From: Salinispora pacifica CNR114
GTDB lineage: Bacteria > Actinomycetota > Actinomycetes > Mycobacteriales > Micromonosporaceae
DNA: 64,000 nt
Direction of reading: 5' to 3'
Assembly (NCBI RefSeq): GCF_000514775.1
Contig: NZ_AZWO01000014.1
Coordinates: forward strand, 1 to 64,000
Shown: piece after piece, positions 7,421-20,245 of the stretch
Layout of the letters: each line of letters starts with the position of its first letter
Numbering within the stretch: position 1 is the first letter of the stretch
Notes under the pieces: generated by a model
The model's input: only the letters and a program-made list of their open reading frames with translations
Database searches by the model: none
Told to the model about the DNA's origin: nothing
Made by a program: the position numbers and the translations under genes

Positions 7421-8651
7421 CGGTGAGCTCCCGTACGTGGTCGGCGAAGGTGGCCAGGACCGACCGGTCAAGGTCGGCACGGATCATGATCCGCAACCCG
7501 GCCTGGCCCTGCGGCACGATCGGAAAGAACACCGCCGAGCTGTAGAAGCCACGCCGGTACAACTCCGCGGAGAGTTGGACCGCCCGGTCGGCGTCGCCCA
7601 CGGTGATTCGACGTACCGGCAGTCCGTTTCCGGCAAAGGAGGTGGGTAGCAGCTCATCGAAGTACGCGACGTTCTCGTCCAGTCGGCGCTGCAACTGGCC
7701 CAGCTCGGGTGAACGGTGAATGGCGGCGCTCGCCAACGAGGCCCCGACCAGTGGCAGGGCCATGTTCTGCGACCACCCCACCGGCCCGGCGTGCCGGGTC
7801 AGGAAGCGGGACATCGCCGGGTCGCCGAGCATGGCCACACCACCGCCGGTGCCGAAGCCCTTGCCCAGGCTGGTGACGATGACGGTGAGCGGATTCATGA
7901 CCAGTCGGGATCGGACGAAGCCCTCACCCCGCTCGCCGACCAGCGACAACGAGTGCGAGTCGTCGATGAAGAGGAACAGACCGTACCGGTCCTGGAGTTC
8001 CAACAGACCGTCCAGGGCAGCGGCGCCGCCCATCGAGTACGCGCCGTCGGCGACGTAGGCCACGCTGGGGTACTGCCGGCAGATGTCCTCCAGGTAGTTC
8101 AGGTCGTTGTGGTCGCAGGTGAGGACCAGACTTTCCTCTGCGCAGATGGGCTTCACGTACGACATGCAGAAGTGGCAGTGCCGGTCAAAGACCATCACCC
8201 TGGGGCCGCCCGGAGCGAGGTGCCCGGAGGCCACCAGGGGCAAGATGCCGGCGGTGAGCGCGCTACAGGTGGTACCGGGGAGGATCTGGGCACCGAACAG
8301 TTCTCCCAGTTCCTCCTCCAACCGGGCCAGCAGTTGGTGCCGGATGCGGGTGGTGGAGGTGACCAGCCAGGTGGTGCCGGCCTCGCGTAGCGCCGACACC
8401 GCCCCCTCAATCACTGCCGGATGGTGGTTGAGGCCGAGGTAGGCGCAGGAGCACATGTTGACGAACTCGTGGCCGGTCGCCCGGTCAACGAGCCGGTTGT
8501 TGGAGTCGCCCGAGGGCGTGTCGACACTGATCCCGGTCAAACCGTGGTCGGCCGCTGCCTGCCAGACCGGGTCGGCCGTCCGGATCATCTTCTCCGCGTG
8601 GCGGTACCGGTGCGGACCGACGAAGCTCTGGTGTTCCGCTGTGCTCGTCAT
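7410..8651 (-). CDS. PLP-dependent alpha-oxoamine synthase (pseudodipeptide-forming, KtmB-like)
   Basis: This 413-residue protein is normal length for the AONS/glycine C-acetyltransferase family. FVNMCSCAYLGLNHHPAV starts the fold, FIDDSHSLSLVG supplies the aspartate that pairs with the PLP ring nitrogen, and K264 in TSLGKGFGTGGG is the Schiff-base lysine. The ribosome site GGGAGAGG precedes the ATG. In the published ketomemicin route a PLP enzyme of this family condenses benzylsuccinyl-CoA with an amino acid, losing CO2, to make the carbonylmethylene (ketone) isostere of a peptide bond. The gene lies between the aldolase and dehydratase genes in one minus-strand operon. It is clearly different from the extended synthase at 1754. 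Confidence 0.83.
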   Translation of the reverse strand: MTSTAEHQSFVGPHRYRHAEKMIRTADPVWQAAADHGLTGISVDTPSGDSNNRLVDRATGHEFVNMCSCAYLGLNHHPAVIEGAVSALREAGTTWLVTSTTRIRHQLLARLEEELGELFGAQILPGTTCSALTAGILPLVASGHLAPGGPRVMVFDRHCHFCMSYVKPICAEESLVLTCDHNDLNYLEDICRQYPSVAYVADGAYSMGGAAALDGLLELQDRYGLFLFIDDSHSLSLVGERGEGFVRSRLVMNPLTVIVTSLGKGFGTGGGVAMLGDPAMSRFLTRHAGPVGWSQNMALPLVGASLASAAIHRSPELGQLQRRLDENVAYFDELLPTSFAGNGLPVRRITVGDADRAVQLSAELYRRGFYSSAVFFPIVPQGQAGLRIMIRADLDRSVLATFADHVRELTDAA

Positions 8652-8698
8652 TTCCTCTCCCTACCAGTGAGACTGACCGCTGGTGTCCCGGCCATGGG

Positions 8699-9541
8699 TC
8701 AGCCGGATGAGTCGAATTCGTCAAGCAGCCGCTGGGACGCCTCGAAGAAGGGCCGGCCCACCATCACCCCGTCGACGGTGGTGATGCCCTGGCCGCTGCG
8801 CTGGCCGGCGGCCACCACTCGCCGGGCCGCCTCCAGGGATGCGGCGTCGGGGGAAAACACCTGGTTTATGACCGCCACCTGGCGTGGATGCAGGGCGATC
8901 TTGCCGCTGAACCCGAGGTCCCGTGCCAGAATCGCCTCCCGCCGTAACGCGGTCAGGTCCTGCACGTGGAAGGTCGGCGAGTCGATCGCCTCCACCTCAG
9001 CTGCCCTGGCGGCGTTCACCACCCGGGTCCGGGCCTGCTCCAGCGGCTCCCAGCGCAGTTGGGCACCGATAGCGGACGCGTAGTCCGCCGACCCGAAGAT
9101 CAGCGCACGCAGGTGCGGCGACGTCGCCGCGATCGCCGCGGCGGCCTCCACCCCTCGTGGTGTCTCAATCACCGCGCACAGCTCGAGGTCCGGACGGACC
9201 GGCCGGAGTAGTCGCGCGACTATCTCAATGTCGCGTGGCGATTCGACCTTGGGGACCAGCACGATGGAGGGCCGGATCGGATACTCGCGCAAGGCGAGCA
9301 GATCCCGCATGCCCTCGGATTCGGTAATTGTGTTCATCCGAACGGCGCAACGGCGACCGGACGCGCTCTCCCCACTGAAGAACGCGCTCCCCCGGTTCCG
9401 GGCCTCGGCCTTGTCCTGCGGCGGCACCGAGTCTTCCAGGTCGACCAGGCAAATGTCGGCTCCCGATCGGTGGCAGGTTGCGTACCTGCCGACCGCGGTC
9501 GCCGGCGTACACAACATGGACCGGCAGTACCGGGCGTACAT
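8699..9541 (-). CDS. HpcH/HpaI-CitE family aldolase (KtmA-like)
   Basis: The protein has 280 residues from the ATG at 9541. That ATG overlaps the upstream TGA (TGATG) and is preceded by GGAGGT. Motifs of CitE/malyl-CoA lyase enzymes are present in order: MYARYCRSMLCTPA, DICLVDLEDSVPPQDK (metal ligand region), VPKVESPRDIE, AVIETPRGVEAA and FGSADYASAIG. Such enzymes make or break a C-C bond between an acyl-CoA and a 2-oxo acid using Mg2+. In ketomemicin biosynthesis the aldolase joins malonyl-CoA and phenylpyruvate to give benzylmalyl-CoA. The neighbouring dehydratase and reductase match the next two steps. The substrate assignment is by analogy. Confidence 0.83.
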   Translation of the reverse strand: MYARYCRSMLCTPATAVGRYATCHRSGADICLVDLEDSVPPQDKAEARNRGSAFFSGESASGRRCAVRMNTITESEGMRDLLALREYPIRPSIVLVPKVESPRDIEIVARLLRPVRPDLELCAVIETPRGVEAAAAIAATSPHLRALIFGSADYASAIGAQLRWEPLEQARTRVVNAARAAEVEAIDSPTFHVQDLTALRREAILARDLGFSGKIALHPRQVAVINQVFSPDAASLEAARRVVAAGQRSGQGITTVDGVMVGRPFFEASQRLLDEFDSSG

Positions 9542-10575
9542 CACACCTCCCGCCGTACGTCGATGAGAACCTTGCCCGAAGTGGCGCGGGCGGCGACCGC
9601 CGTGTGGGCGGCGCCGACCTCGTGCAGCGCGACGGTCCGGTCGACGTGGACCGTGAGCTGGCCCTGGGCCGCCAGCTCGAAGAGCCGGTCGACGATCCCG
9701 CACAGCAGCTCACGGTCGTCCACCACGTGCCGCATCCAGAAGCCGGCACAACCGATGGATCGCTCGGCCAGTTGTGCGGTGGTCACCGCGACGACACCGG
9801 TGGGGTCCACCGGACCGATGGGCACGTCACCAGCAACGCCGGTTCCGGGATCGCTCGAGTTGCCGGGCCGCCAGCCGAGGCAGACCAACCGTCCAAACGG
9901 CGCCAGGCCGACCAGGGCGGCCCGCGCCACCGCGCCGCCCACCGAGTCGACGAACAGGTCCACGCCGGTTCCGCCGGCCGCCTCCCGCACCCGGTCGGCC
10001 AGCTCTGGATCTGCCGGGTCCAGCACCACATCTGCGCCGAGCCCGGTGACGAACTGTCGCTTCGCCGCGGTCGACGCCAGGCCGATCACCGGCGAGGCGC
10101 CAAGCGCCACCGCGAGCTGCACCGCGAGGTGTCCAACCCCGCCGGCCGCGGCGGAGACCGCGACACTCTCCCCGGCCCGCAGCCGACCGGCCAACGACAA
10201 CGCCCCATACGCGGTGCTGCCCTGCTCGAACAGACCGAGCGCCTGCGCGTCATCGATGCCCGCCGGAATCTCCACTGTGTGCGCCTCCGGGGCCGCCACC
10301 ACCTCGGCGTAGCCACCGCCCTGGCGTAGGAGCGCGACGACCCGTCGTCCGTCGGCCCGTCGACGCCCGACCGCCTCCACGCCGAGCACCGCCGGCAGCG
10401 GCAGCTCGGGGTGAGCACCGGCGCAGCGCTCCAGGTCATCGAAGTTGACCCCGGTCAACGTCACGTCGATCAGGTTTTCCCCAATCCCCGGCGATGGCTC
10501 GGGTATCCGCTCGACGCGTAGTGCTTTCGGACCACCTGGTCGGCGCAGAACCACCGCACGCATGGACCGGGTCAT
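9541..10575 (-). CDS. MDR-family NADPH-dependent enoyl/quinone reductase
   Basis: This 344-residue zinc-independent medium-chain reductase has an N-terminal GroES-like part (MRAVVLRRPGGPKALRVERI, VTLTGVNFDD) and the nucleotide site AAAGGVGHLAVQLAVALGA. No catalytic zinc cysteines are seen. The start is uncertain: ATG at 10575 and ATG at 10563 are both possible and neither has a strong ribosome site. Its stop overlaps the aldolase start by one base. In context it likely reduces the alkylfumaryl-CoA from the MaoC enzyme to an alkylsuccinyl-CoA before the PLP step. Generic quinone reductase activity is the alternative reading. Confidence 0.8.
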   Translation of the reverse strand: MTRSMRAVVLRRPGGPKALRVERIPEPSPGIGENLIDVTLTGVNFDDLERCAGAHPELPLPAVLGVEAVGRRRADGRRVVALLRQGGGYAEVVAAPEAHTVEIPAGIDDAQALGLFEQGSTAYGALSLAGRLRAGESVAVSAAAGGVGHLAVQLAVALGASPVIGLASTAAKRQFVTGLGADVVLDPADPELADRVREAAGGTGVDLFVDSVGGAVARAALVGLAPFGRLVCLGWRPGNSSDPGTGVAGDVPIGPVDPTGVVAVTTAQLAERSIGCAGFWMRHVVDDRELLCGIVDRLFELAAQGQLTVHVDRTVALHEVGAAHTAVAARATSGKVLIDVRREV

Positions 10576-10663
10576 CGCGGCCGCCGACGGCCGCTGCGGC
10601 GCGAACCGACGAGTACCGGTCCCCAGCCACCGCTATGGGTGCGTCCCGACGATGCGGAGCAGG

Positions 10664-11998
10664 TCATGCCGACTGGTCCACGAAGAGTTCCCCCCGCCGG
10701 CGGTGCAGCTCCTCCGCTGCCTGAAGGTCATCCGCGATGGCGCAACAGGCGACGGTACCGTCCGCGGCAACGTCGTCGGAGGTGATCACGACCCCGGTAC
10801 GGCTGGTGGGGTCGTACGCCAAGCCGGCCGTCGCGAGCCGCTCGACAGCCGCCGTGAACGACGGCACGGCCCAACCGAAGCGTTCCAGGAAGACCCGCTT
10901 CTCTCGGTATCCGGGATCGACCACCCGACCGTAGAGGGCCAGGTGGAGGTGGGTGGAGCCAGTTAGGCGACAGTTGGTCTCGGTGAAGAGCACCTGCTTG
11001 TCCGGAGTAGCGATAGCGTCCGCACAGACCACGCCCCGGTAGCCGAGTACACGGAGGGACTCGACCAGCCGGTGGGCGCCGTCCAGCAACTCTGCCCTGG
11101 TCTCCGCGTCGATCGTCTGCGCCGGCAGCACCTGGCCGATCGCCCTTGGCGCCATCAGCAGATCTCCCACCCCGATCAGCTGCGCCGCCTCGTCGGTGAC
11201 GATGTACTCCGCGTAGCTGGTGGCGGACCTGGGGAAGAACTGCTCCACCACCAGCCGGTGTGTCTGGCCTGCGGTGAGCCCTTCCCATCGCTGCTGTACG
11301 TAGGCCAGCAGCGCGGGACGGTCCGGCAACACCACCGCCCGGGTCGCGCCGGTCGGCGCGACGCCATCGGTACGGCTGAGGACCTCGTTGCCGAGACCAC
11401 CGCCGTTGAACTCCATCTTCACGATCGCGTCGTGTCCCTGGTCGAAGAGGTCAGCTATCGCCTCCAGTGCCTGCTCCGGCCGGGCGACCACGGTGCCCGG
11501 GGCGATCGGCACCCCGGCTCCGGCGGCCAGGGCCCGGAACCCGGCCTTGCTGTTTACCAGCGCGTCACCGGCCTGGTTGCTGAACGGGTAGCCGGGGAGG
11601 GCCGCCTCGGCGCCGAGTGTCCGGGCGATCCGGGTGATGGAGAGGTCTTTGTAGACGGCCAAGATCTTGGCCGGAGGCCGGTTGCCGAGCGCGCCGCGTA
11701 GCTCGTCCAAAAAGCTCGGATCGGTGAGCCGATCTGGGGTGAGGATGTCCGAGCCGAGACTGCCCGGTGGCGGGATCACAGTGGTCAGGGTCGAGGCGCG
11801 GGTTCCGGTGAGGTCAGTGATGTAGCTCAGGTAGTCCGCCGGCGGGGCAAACGGCAACACCAGCACGTCGCCGTCCCGGGCGAACCAGAGTAGGCGCTGC
11901 GCGGCACAGCCACCACCGCGCAGTTGGTCGGCGGTCAGCGCCGCCAGATCGCCGACCATCTCCCAGGTTCGACTATTACCGATAATCAAGGTTCTCAT
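10664..11998 (-). CDS. ATP-grasp peptide ligase (PGM1 family)
   Basis: This 444-residue protein begins MRTLIIGNSRTWEMVGDLA, as in PGM1-type ligases. The ATP-grasp core carries the lysine loop (HDAIVKMEFNGGGLGNEV) and the metal-binding end VLFTETNCRLTGSTHLHLAL. PGM1 enzymes activate a carboxylate as acyl-phosphate and couple it to an amine. The founding member joins an N-amidino (guanidino) amino acid to peptides in pheganomycin biosynthesis, and orthologue mining led to the ketomemicins. Its divergent neighbour is an amidinotransferase, exactly the partner expected to make the amidino amino acid. It is the first gene of the minus-strand set, 88 bases before the reductase. Confidence 0.83.
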   Translation of the reverse strand: MRTLIIGNSRTWEMVGDLAALTADQLRGGGCAAQRLLWFARDGDVLVLPFAPPADYLSYITDLTGTRASTLTTVIPPPGSLGSDILTPDRLTDPSFLDELRGALGNRPPAKILAVYKDLSITRIARTLGAEAALPGYPFSNQAGDALVNSKAGFRALAAGAGVPIAPGTVVARPEQALEAIADLFDQGHDAIVKMEFNGGGLGNEVLSRTDGVAPTGATRAVVLPDRPALLAYVQQRWEGLTAGQTHRLVVEQFFPRSATSYAEYIVTDEAAQLIGVGDLLMAPRAIGQVLPAQTIDAETRAELLDGAHRLVESLRVLGYRGVVCADAIATPDKQVLFTETNCRLTGSTHLHLALYGRVVDPGYREKRVFLERFGWAVPSFTAAVERLATAGLAYDPTSRTGVVITSDDVAADGTVACCAIADDLQAAEELHRRRGELFVDQSA

Positions 11999-12519
11999 TA
12001 CCGCCCCATCAGTTCGGCGGGATTTTCGGACACGGCCCCGCCCAGCCGGATCAACCGACTGTTGAGCTGCGAAATGAGACAGAACGGGGCATCGTTTACG
12101 AACCGTGTGTCAACGTGTGAAGGGATCTCTGATTTGCTGATCGACACGCTATCAATTGACACTGTCGAGAGCAAGGAGTGATCTTGCTAGCACCGAGTGT
12201 AGCGGCGATCGGCCTCCCGAGGTCACGCCGTGAAAGATCATCAGCGACGCCACCTCACCCATGCCCGGTCGCATCATTCATCCACATGAGATTTAAGCAG
12301 CTTACCGACGTTACGATCACCGCTGGTCACAGCCGACCCACCCCATCCGGCCGGCCGGCCCCCAACGCGCCGCCGGCCTAGATCATCATTGCCGAAAGTA
12401 TCGATCACTGGTTGCATGAGTGACGGACATAGCTCCAAGCCGCCACTGCAGGTAACAAGAACGTCACGCTCCTCGCCGCTGCGGGTGAGCGCACCACAAT
12501 ACGTCTCCTGGGGGGCCAC
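11999..12519. promoter_or_regulatory. Divergent promoter region between ligase and amidinotransferase
   Basis: This 521-base region separates two divergent biosynthetic genes and is less G+C rich than its surroundings. A perfect -35 hexamer TTGACA lies at 12156-12161 on the plus strand, but the hexamer 17 bases downstream (TGATCT) is a weak -10. TCGACA at 12141-12146 and TGTCGA at 12163-12168 form a spaced inverted repeat that could be an operator. No regulator gene lies inside the locus. A reading frame beginning at 12178 overlaps its own ribosome site and looks non-coding. Exact start sites cannot be fixed by eye. Confidence 0.4.
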
Positions 12520-13674
12520 ATGAGGCTGCACAGTTTCGATGAATGGTCGCCGTTACGCGAAATCGTCGTGGGATCAGCCTCGGGCTACCGACAACAGGCC
12601 CGCGACCTCTCCTTCGATCTCTTCTTCTACGACAACCTCATCCACGACAACCCAAAGACCCACCCTATCTACTATCCACGGTTCATGGCCCACGGTCAGC
12701 CGACGCCGGGGTCATTGACCTCGAAAACCCTGGATATCAAGCAGCGCTATGTGGACGAGTTACACGAGGACGTGGAAGGAATAGCTGGGACGCTCAAGTC
12801 CCTTGGCGTACGCGTTCACCGACCGATGAACCTCCGCGAGGGCGCCGCACACTTCGCCACGCCCGCGTGGTCCGCCACCGCGCTGCCGCCCCTGAACGTC
12901 CGGGACAACACGTTGATCCTGGGTGACGAGATCATCGAAACGCCACCAATGATGCGCTCGCGCTACTTCGAGACGCAGTTTCTGAAGCCCGTTTTCATGG
13001 AGTACTTCAAACACGGTGCCCGGTGGACGGTGATGCCCCGGCCGTGGATGACCGACCGCTCCTTCGACCTCGCCCAGGCCGAACAGATCGTCACGATGGA
13101 GACGGTGCCCGCCATCAACGACTCCCCCTATGACGTGGGCATCGAGATGCTCTTCGACGCCGCCCAGTGCCTGCGATTCGGTCGGGACATCCTGGTCAAC
13201 ATCGCGACGGCGAACCACCTCCTCGCGTGTGAATGGTTGGAGCGCCATCTGGCGGGCCGCTACACCATCCACCGGATCGACCGGCTGGCCGACAGCCACA
13301 TCGACAGCATGGTGCTCCCCCTGCGACCGGGTACGTTGTTGATCCGCTCCCGACGGTTCCTTGACTACCTGCCCAAAGCTCTCCAGAAGTGGGATGTCAT
13401 CGAGGCGCCCGAGCCGAAAGCACAGAACTTCCCCCAGTACGACGACGATGACGTCATCCTCACGAGCCCGTTCATCGACCTGAACGTGTTGTCAATTGAT
13501 GAGCACACCATCATGGTCAACGATTCCTGCCCGGAGCTGAGCCGTGCACTGGAAAAGCACGGCTTCGACGTCGTACCGGTACGTCATCGCCATCGGCGCC
13601 TGTTCGGCGGCGGCCTCCACTGCTTCACCCTGGACACCGTGCGCGACGGCACACTCGAGGACTACTTCTCCTGA
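12520..13674 (+). CDS. Amidinotransferase (arginine:glycine/StrB-type)
   Basis: The protein has 384 residues with a G-rich ribosome site six bases before the ATG. Alignment by eye with human AGAT places the catalytic triad at D213 (FDAAQCLRFGRD), H260 (DSHIDSM) and C368 (GGGLHCFTLD). It begins MRLHSFDEWSPLREIVVGSA, typical of GATM/StrB proteins. Such enzymes move the amidino group from arginine to an amine through an amidino-cysteine intermediate. Next to a PGM1-type ligase, the acceptor is probably the amino group of an amino acid; published ketomemicins carry an amidino-phenylalanine-type residue. It is transcribed away from the other pathway genes. Confidence 0.87.
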   Translation: MRLHSFDEWSPLREIVVGSASGYRQQARDLSFDLFFYDNLIHDNPKTHPIYYPRFMAHGQPTPGSLTSKTLDIKQRYVDELHEDVEGIAGTLKSLGVRVHRPMNLREGAAHFATPAWSATALPPLNVRDNTLILGDEIIETPPMMRSRYFETQFLKPVFMEYFKHGARWTVMPRPWMTDRSFDLAQAEQIVTMETVPAINDSPYDVGIEMLFDAAQCLRFGRDILVNIATANHLLACEWLERHLAGRYTIHRIDRLADSHIDSMVLPLRPGTLLIRSRRFLDYLPKALQKWDVIEAPEPKAQNFPQYDDDDVILTSPFIDLNVLSIDEHTIMVNDSCPELSRALEKHGFDVVPVRHRHRRLFGGGLHCFTLDTVRDGTLEDYFS

Positions 13675-13776
13675 TGGAGCTTGTCGCACCAACCAGCCCC
13701 AGCTGGTAGCAACACCGATCTTGCCGGCTCGACCTACCGACCCCTGCGGCTTGTCGTCGGGGCCGACGGAGGGATC

Positions 13777-14349
13777 CTAACCAGTGGTACCACTGACCTG
13801 ACCGACCTGCTCGACCGGGTGCAGCAAACCGGGGACGAGCGCGTCCACGGCACGCCCCAGCAGAAGCCGACCGTCCGGGGCTGTCTCCAGGCCGGAGACC
13901 AGGGCGACGCAGATCTCGGCGGCCGCGTCCGCATCCGCCGCACCCGCCTCGGTGAAGAGACCCGACAGCAGCTTCCGCAACTCCACGGTGAACTCGGTGC
14001 AGATCTCACCGAACAGCCGGGCCTTGCTGTCCATGAGCTCGGCGGTGTGCGGCGAGTCCCCAATCAGGTTCAGGGACAGGTCGAGTTTGGCGGCCAGGAC
14101 GCCCCGAATGCGCTGGGCATAGGGGGCGTCCTGATCGGCGGCTTGCCGGGCACGGGCCAGCGCCTGGGTGTGCAGGCGCCCGGCGAGTTGCCGGAACGCG
14201 TCATCCTTACCACGGACGTACTGGTAGACGGCGGACCGAGAGACCCCCATCGCGGCGGCGATGTCATCCATCGTCGTCCGCCGTACGCCATACCTGGTCA
14301 AGCAGGTGTAGGTGGCGTCGAGGACATCGGAGAGCCGACTATTGTCCAT
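13777..14349 (-). CDS. TetR-family transcriptional regulator
   Basis: This 190-residue protein has a TetR N-terminal helix-turn-helix (TTMDDIAAAMGVSRSAVYQY, residues about 26-45) and a divergent ligand-binding C-terminal half. The ATG at 14349 lies one base past the stop of the DJ-1/PfpI gene, so the two form an operon with the regulator second. The dyads in the promoter of that operon are the likely target, giving autoregulation. It converges with the amidinotransferase gene and probably does not belong to the pseudopeptide pathway. Confidence 0.86.
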   Translation of the reverse strand: MDNSRLSDVLDATYTCLTRYGVRRTTMDDIAAAMGVSRSAVYQYVRGKDDAFRQLAGRLHTQALARARQAADQDAPYAQRIRGVLAAKLDLSLNLIGDSPHTAELMDSKARLFGEICTEFTVELRKLLSGLFTEAGAADADAAAEICVALVSGLETAPDGRLLLGRAVDALVPGLLHPVEQVGQVSGTTG

Positions 14350-14350
14350 G

Positions 14351-15046
14351 TCAGCTCAGTTTACCCAGCAGCTCCGTGGCGACCTGGGCGGAGGACGCCG
14401 GGTTCTGCCCGGTGACCAGGTTGCCGTCGACGACGACGTTCGGCGCCCACGGCTCACCTTCCTGGACCTGCACGCCGATGTCGACCAGGCGGTCCTGGAG
14501 CAGCCACTTGGCCTTGTCGGCCAAGCCGGCCTGGGCCTCCTCCGCGTTGGTGAAGGCAGCCGCCCGGCGTCCGGTGAAGGCGTTGCTGCCATCGGCGTTC
14601 ACCGCGGCGAGCATCGCGGCCGGACCGTGGCAGACGATGCCGACCGGCTTCTTCTCCCGCATGGCGGCCACCAGCAGCTGGCCGGAGTCCTGGTCGACCG
14701 CCAGGTCCTCCATCGGCCCGTGACCACCCGGGTAGAAGACAGCCTGATAGTCGTCGAGGTTGACCTCCGACAGGGTGAGCGGCTTGCGCAGATCTTCGAT
14801 GCTCTCCACGGCCTTGGTCATCCGGGCGGCCCCCTCGGGACCGCCGGTGGCCTCCGGCTGCAGGCTGCTCCGGTCCACCCGCGGCACCACTCCCCCCGGG
14901 GTGGCGATGCTGACCTCGTGGCCGGCGCTGGTCAACATCTCGTGGGGCACCACGAGCTCCTCGGCCCAGAGACCGGTGGGGTGCTTGGTGCCGTCGGCGA
15001 GCTCCCAGTGGTGAGCGCCGGTTACCACGAACAGGATCTTTGACAT
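14351..15046 (-). CDS. DJ-1/PfpI-family protein (Hsp31-like glutamine amidotransferase fold)
   Basis: The 231-residue sequence carries the nucleophile elbow GIVCHGPAAML with a catalytic cysteine, and WAEELVVPHEML supplies the acidic residue near the active site. FYPGGHGPMEDLAVD is the second conserved loop. This is the class I glutamine-amidotransferase-like fold of Hsp31, YhbO and glyoxalase III proteins, which act on methylglyoxal or damaged proteins. It is first in an operon with a TetR gene, and its promoter and candidate operators are visible upstream. Induction by reactive carbonyls is plausible but not shown by sequence. Confidence 0.85.
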   Translation of the reverse strand: MSKILFVVTGAHHWELADGTKHPTGLWAEELVVPHEMLTSAGHEVSIATPGGVVPRVDRSSLQPEATGGPEGAARMTKAVESIEDLRKPLTLSEVNLDDYQAVFYPGGHGPMEDLAVDQDSGQLLVAAMREKKPVGIVCHGPAAMLAAVNADGSNAFTGRRAAAFTNAEEAQAGLADKAKWLLQDRLVDIGVQVQEGEPWAPNVVVDGNLVTGQNPASSAQVATELLGKLS

Positions 15047-15066
15047 TGATCAAACCCTCCGTAGCT

Positions 15067-15089
15067 GGGCGGACCCCAGCAGTCCGCCC
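15067..15089 (-). promoter_or_regulatory. Leader inverted repeat of the DJ-1/TetR operon
   Basis: GGGCGGAC at 15067-15074 and GTCCGCCC at 15082-15089 are perfect eight-base arms with a seven-base loop. It lies just downstream of the predicted transcription start, between promoter and ATG. It could be a second repressor site or an RNA hairpin in the leader. Confidence 0.5.
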
Positions 15090-15097
15090 CGAGACCA

Positions 15098-15125
15098 ACT
15101 ATACAGACTGACGTTCTGCACGCAA
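15098..15125 (-). promoter_or_regulatory. Promoter with overlapping dyad for the DJ-1/TetR operon
   Basis: On the minus strand a -35 hexamer TTGCGT (15125-15120) and a -10 hexamer TATAGT (15103-15098) are separated by 16 bases. The spacer contains the imperfect dyad CAGAACGTCAGTCTG (15118-15104), placed where a TetR repressor would block RNA polymerase. The -10 differs from TATAAT by one base. The predicted start lies about 45 bases upstream of the ATG at 15046. Confidence 0.6.
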
Positions 15126-15238
15126 AATGACAGTCCGGCTTATGTCGTGCCGGCTCCACGGGCGAGATCGGGCACCAGCGGCCCAGCGGAGGTAACTCCG
15201 GGCGGATAATCACCCGGCTGCCTATCCTTGGCGACGAC

Positions 15239-19275
<4,037 letters not shown>

Positions 19276-19279
<4 letters not shown>

Positions 19280-20211
19280 CGGGGCTCGAGGCCGGATGGC
19301 AGGGCGGCGGTGGCGATCGCGTCGTCAACGTACTCGAGCAGGATGCGACGCAGCTCCCGGCCGGCGTGGGTGGGGACGACATCCCGGCGGCGGGCGACCG
19401 CGATGGTCCGGCGGACGCCGGGCGCGGCGAGTCGGGTGACGTGGATTCCGGGCCGGCTGGCGACGACGCTGCCGGGCACCAGGGCGACCCCCAGCCCGGC
19501 GGCGACGAAGCTGAGCACGGAGTCCATCTCCCCGCCGTCGACCGAGATCCAGGGCTCGAAGCCGGCCTCCCGGCACGCCTGCAGGGTGGCGTCCCGCAGG
19601 TCGTACCCCTCCCGAAACATCACCAGCGGGTGACCGCGCAGGTCGGCGACGCGCATCGGGTACGTCGGCGGGGCGTCCGGCAGGGGCCCGACGCTGGCGA
19701 CCACCAGGCTCTCGGTGAGGATCGCGTCGGTGCGCAGCCCGGGGTCGGTGCCCTGGGCCGGCGCTATGATCAACGCCAGGTCCAGGTCGCCGCGGAGCAG
19801 GTGCCGGACCAGGTCCTGGGAGCCGCCCTCCTCGACCCACAGGTCAACGGTCGGGTGGGCGTCGCGGAAGCGGCGCAGCACGGGTGGGGCCAGTGCGGTG
19901 GCCAGGCTGGGGGTCGCACCGAGGCGTACCCGGCCCCGTCGCAGGCCGACCAGTTCCTGGACCTCCCGGGTGGCGATCTCCACGTCGGTGAGGATCCGTT
20001 CGGCGAACGGCAGCAGCACCTCACCCGCGGCGGTGAGCGCGATCTTTCCCCTTACCCGTTCAAAGAGCGGGGTGCCGAGTTCCGTCTCCAGAGCGTGAAT
20101 TTGCTTACTCAACGAGGGCTGCGTGATGCCGACAAGGTCGGCCGCTTGGGTGAAATGTCGTACTTCTGCGACCGCTGCGAAGTACCGAAGCTGATGGAGT
20201 TGCATCTTCAT
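19276..20211 (-). CDS. LysR-family regulator, divergent from sdhCAB
   Basis: The 311-residue protein has a LysR helix-turn-helix in its first 60 residues (LRYFAAVAEVRHFTQAADLV, then GITQPSLSKQIHALE) and the usual LTTR effector domain. ATG codons at 20211 and 20205 are both possible starts. A perfect LysR box overlaps its own start codon and lies just upstream of the succinate dehydrogenase genes, so it probably autoregulates and controls sdhCAB. The effector is unknown; a C4-dicarboxylate or related central metabolite would make sense. It ends convergently with hrpA. Confidence 0.87.
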
Positions 20212-20225
20212 AGCCTAAGGCTATG
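20209..20225. promoter_or_regulatory. LysR box between lysR and sdhC
   Basis: CATAGCCTAAGGCTATG is a perfect palindrome with eight-base arms around one central A at 20217. It contains the LysR consensus T-N11-A (T20211, A20223). The centre lies 66 bases upstream of the GTG at 20283, the classical distance of a LysR recognition site from a regulated start site. Confidence 0.7.
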
Positions 20226-20245
20226 AAGACTGCGGAGTCGATGCA

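Noticed and set aside
12178..12381. 67-codon frame in the divergent promoter gap
   Set aside because: Its start overlaps the apparent ribosome site and the sequence lacks protein-like features. The region is better explained as regulatory.
400..13674. Saxitoxin-like pathway (SxtA-type oxoamine synthase plus SxtG-type amidinotransferase)
   Set aside because: The aldolase, MaoC, reductase and PGM1 ligase fit the ketomemicin route, and no other sxt-like enzymes (sulfotransferases, Rieske oxygenases, carbamoyltransferase) are present.
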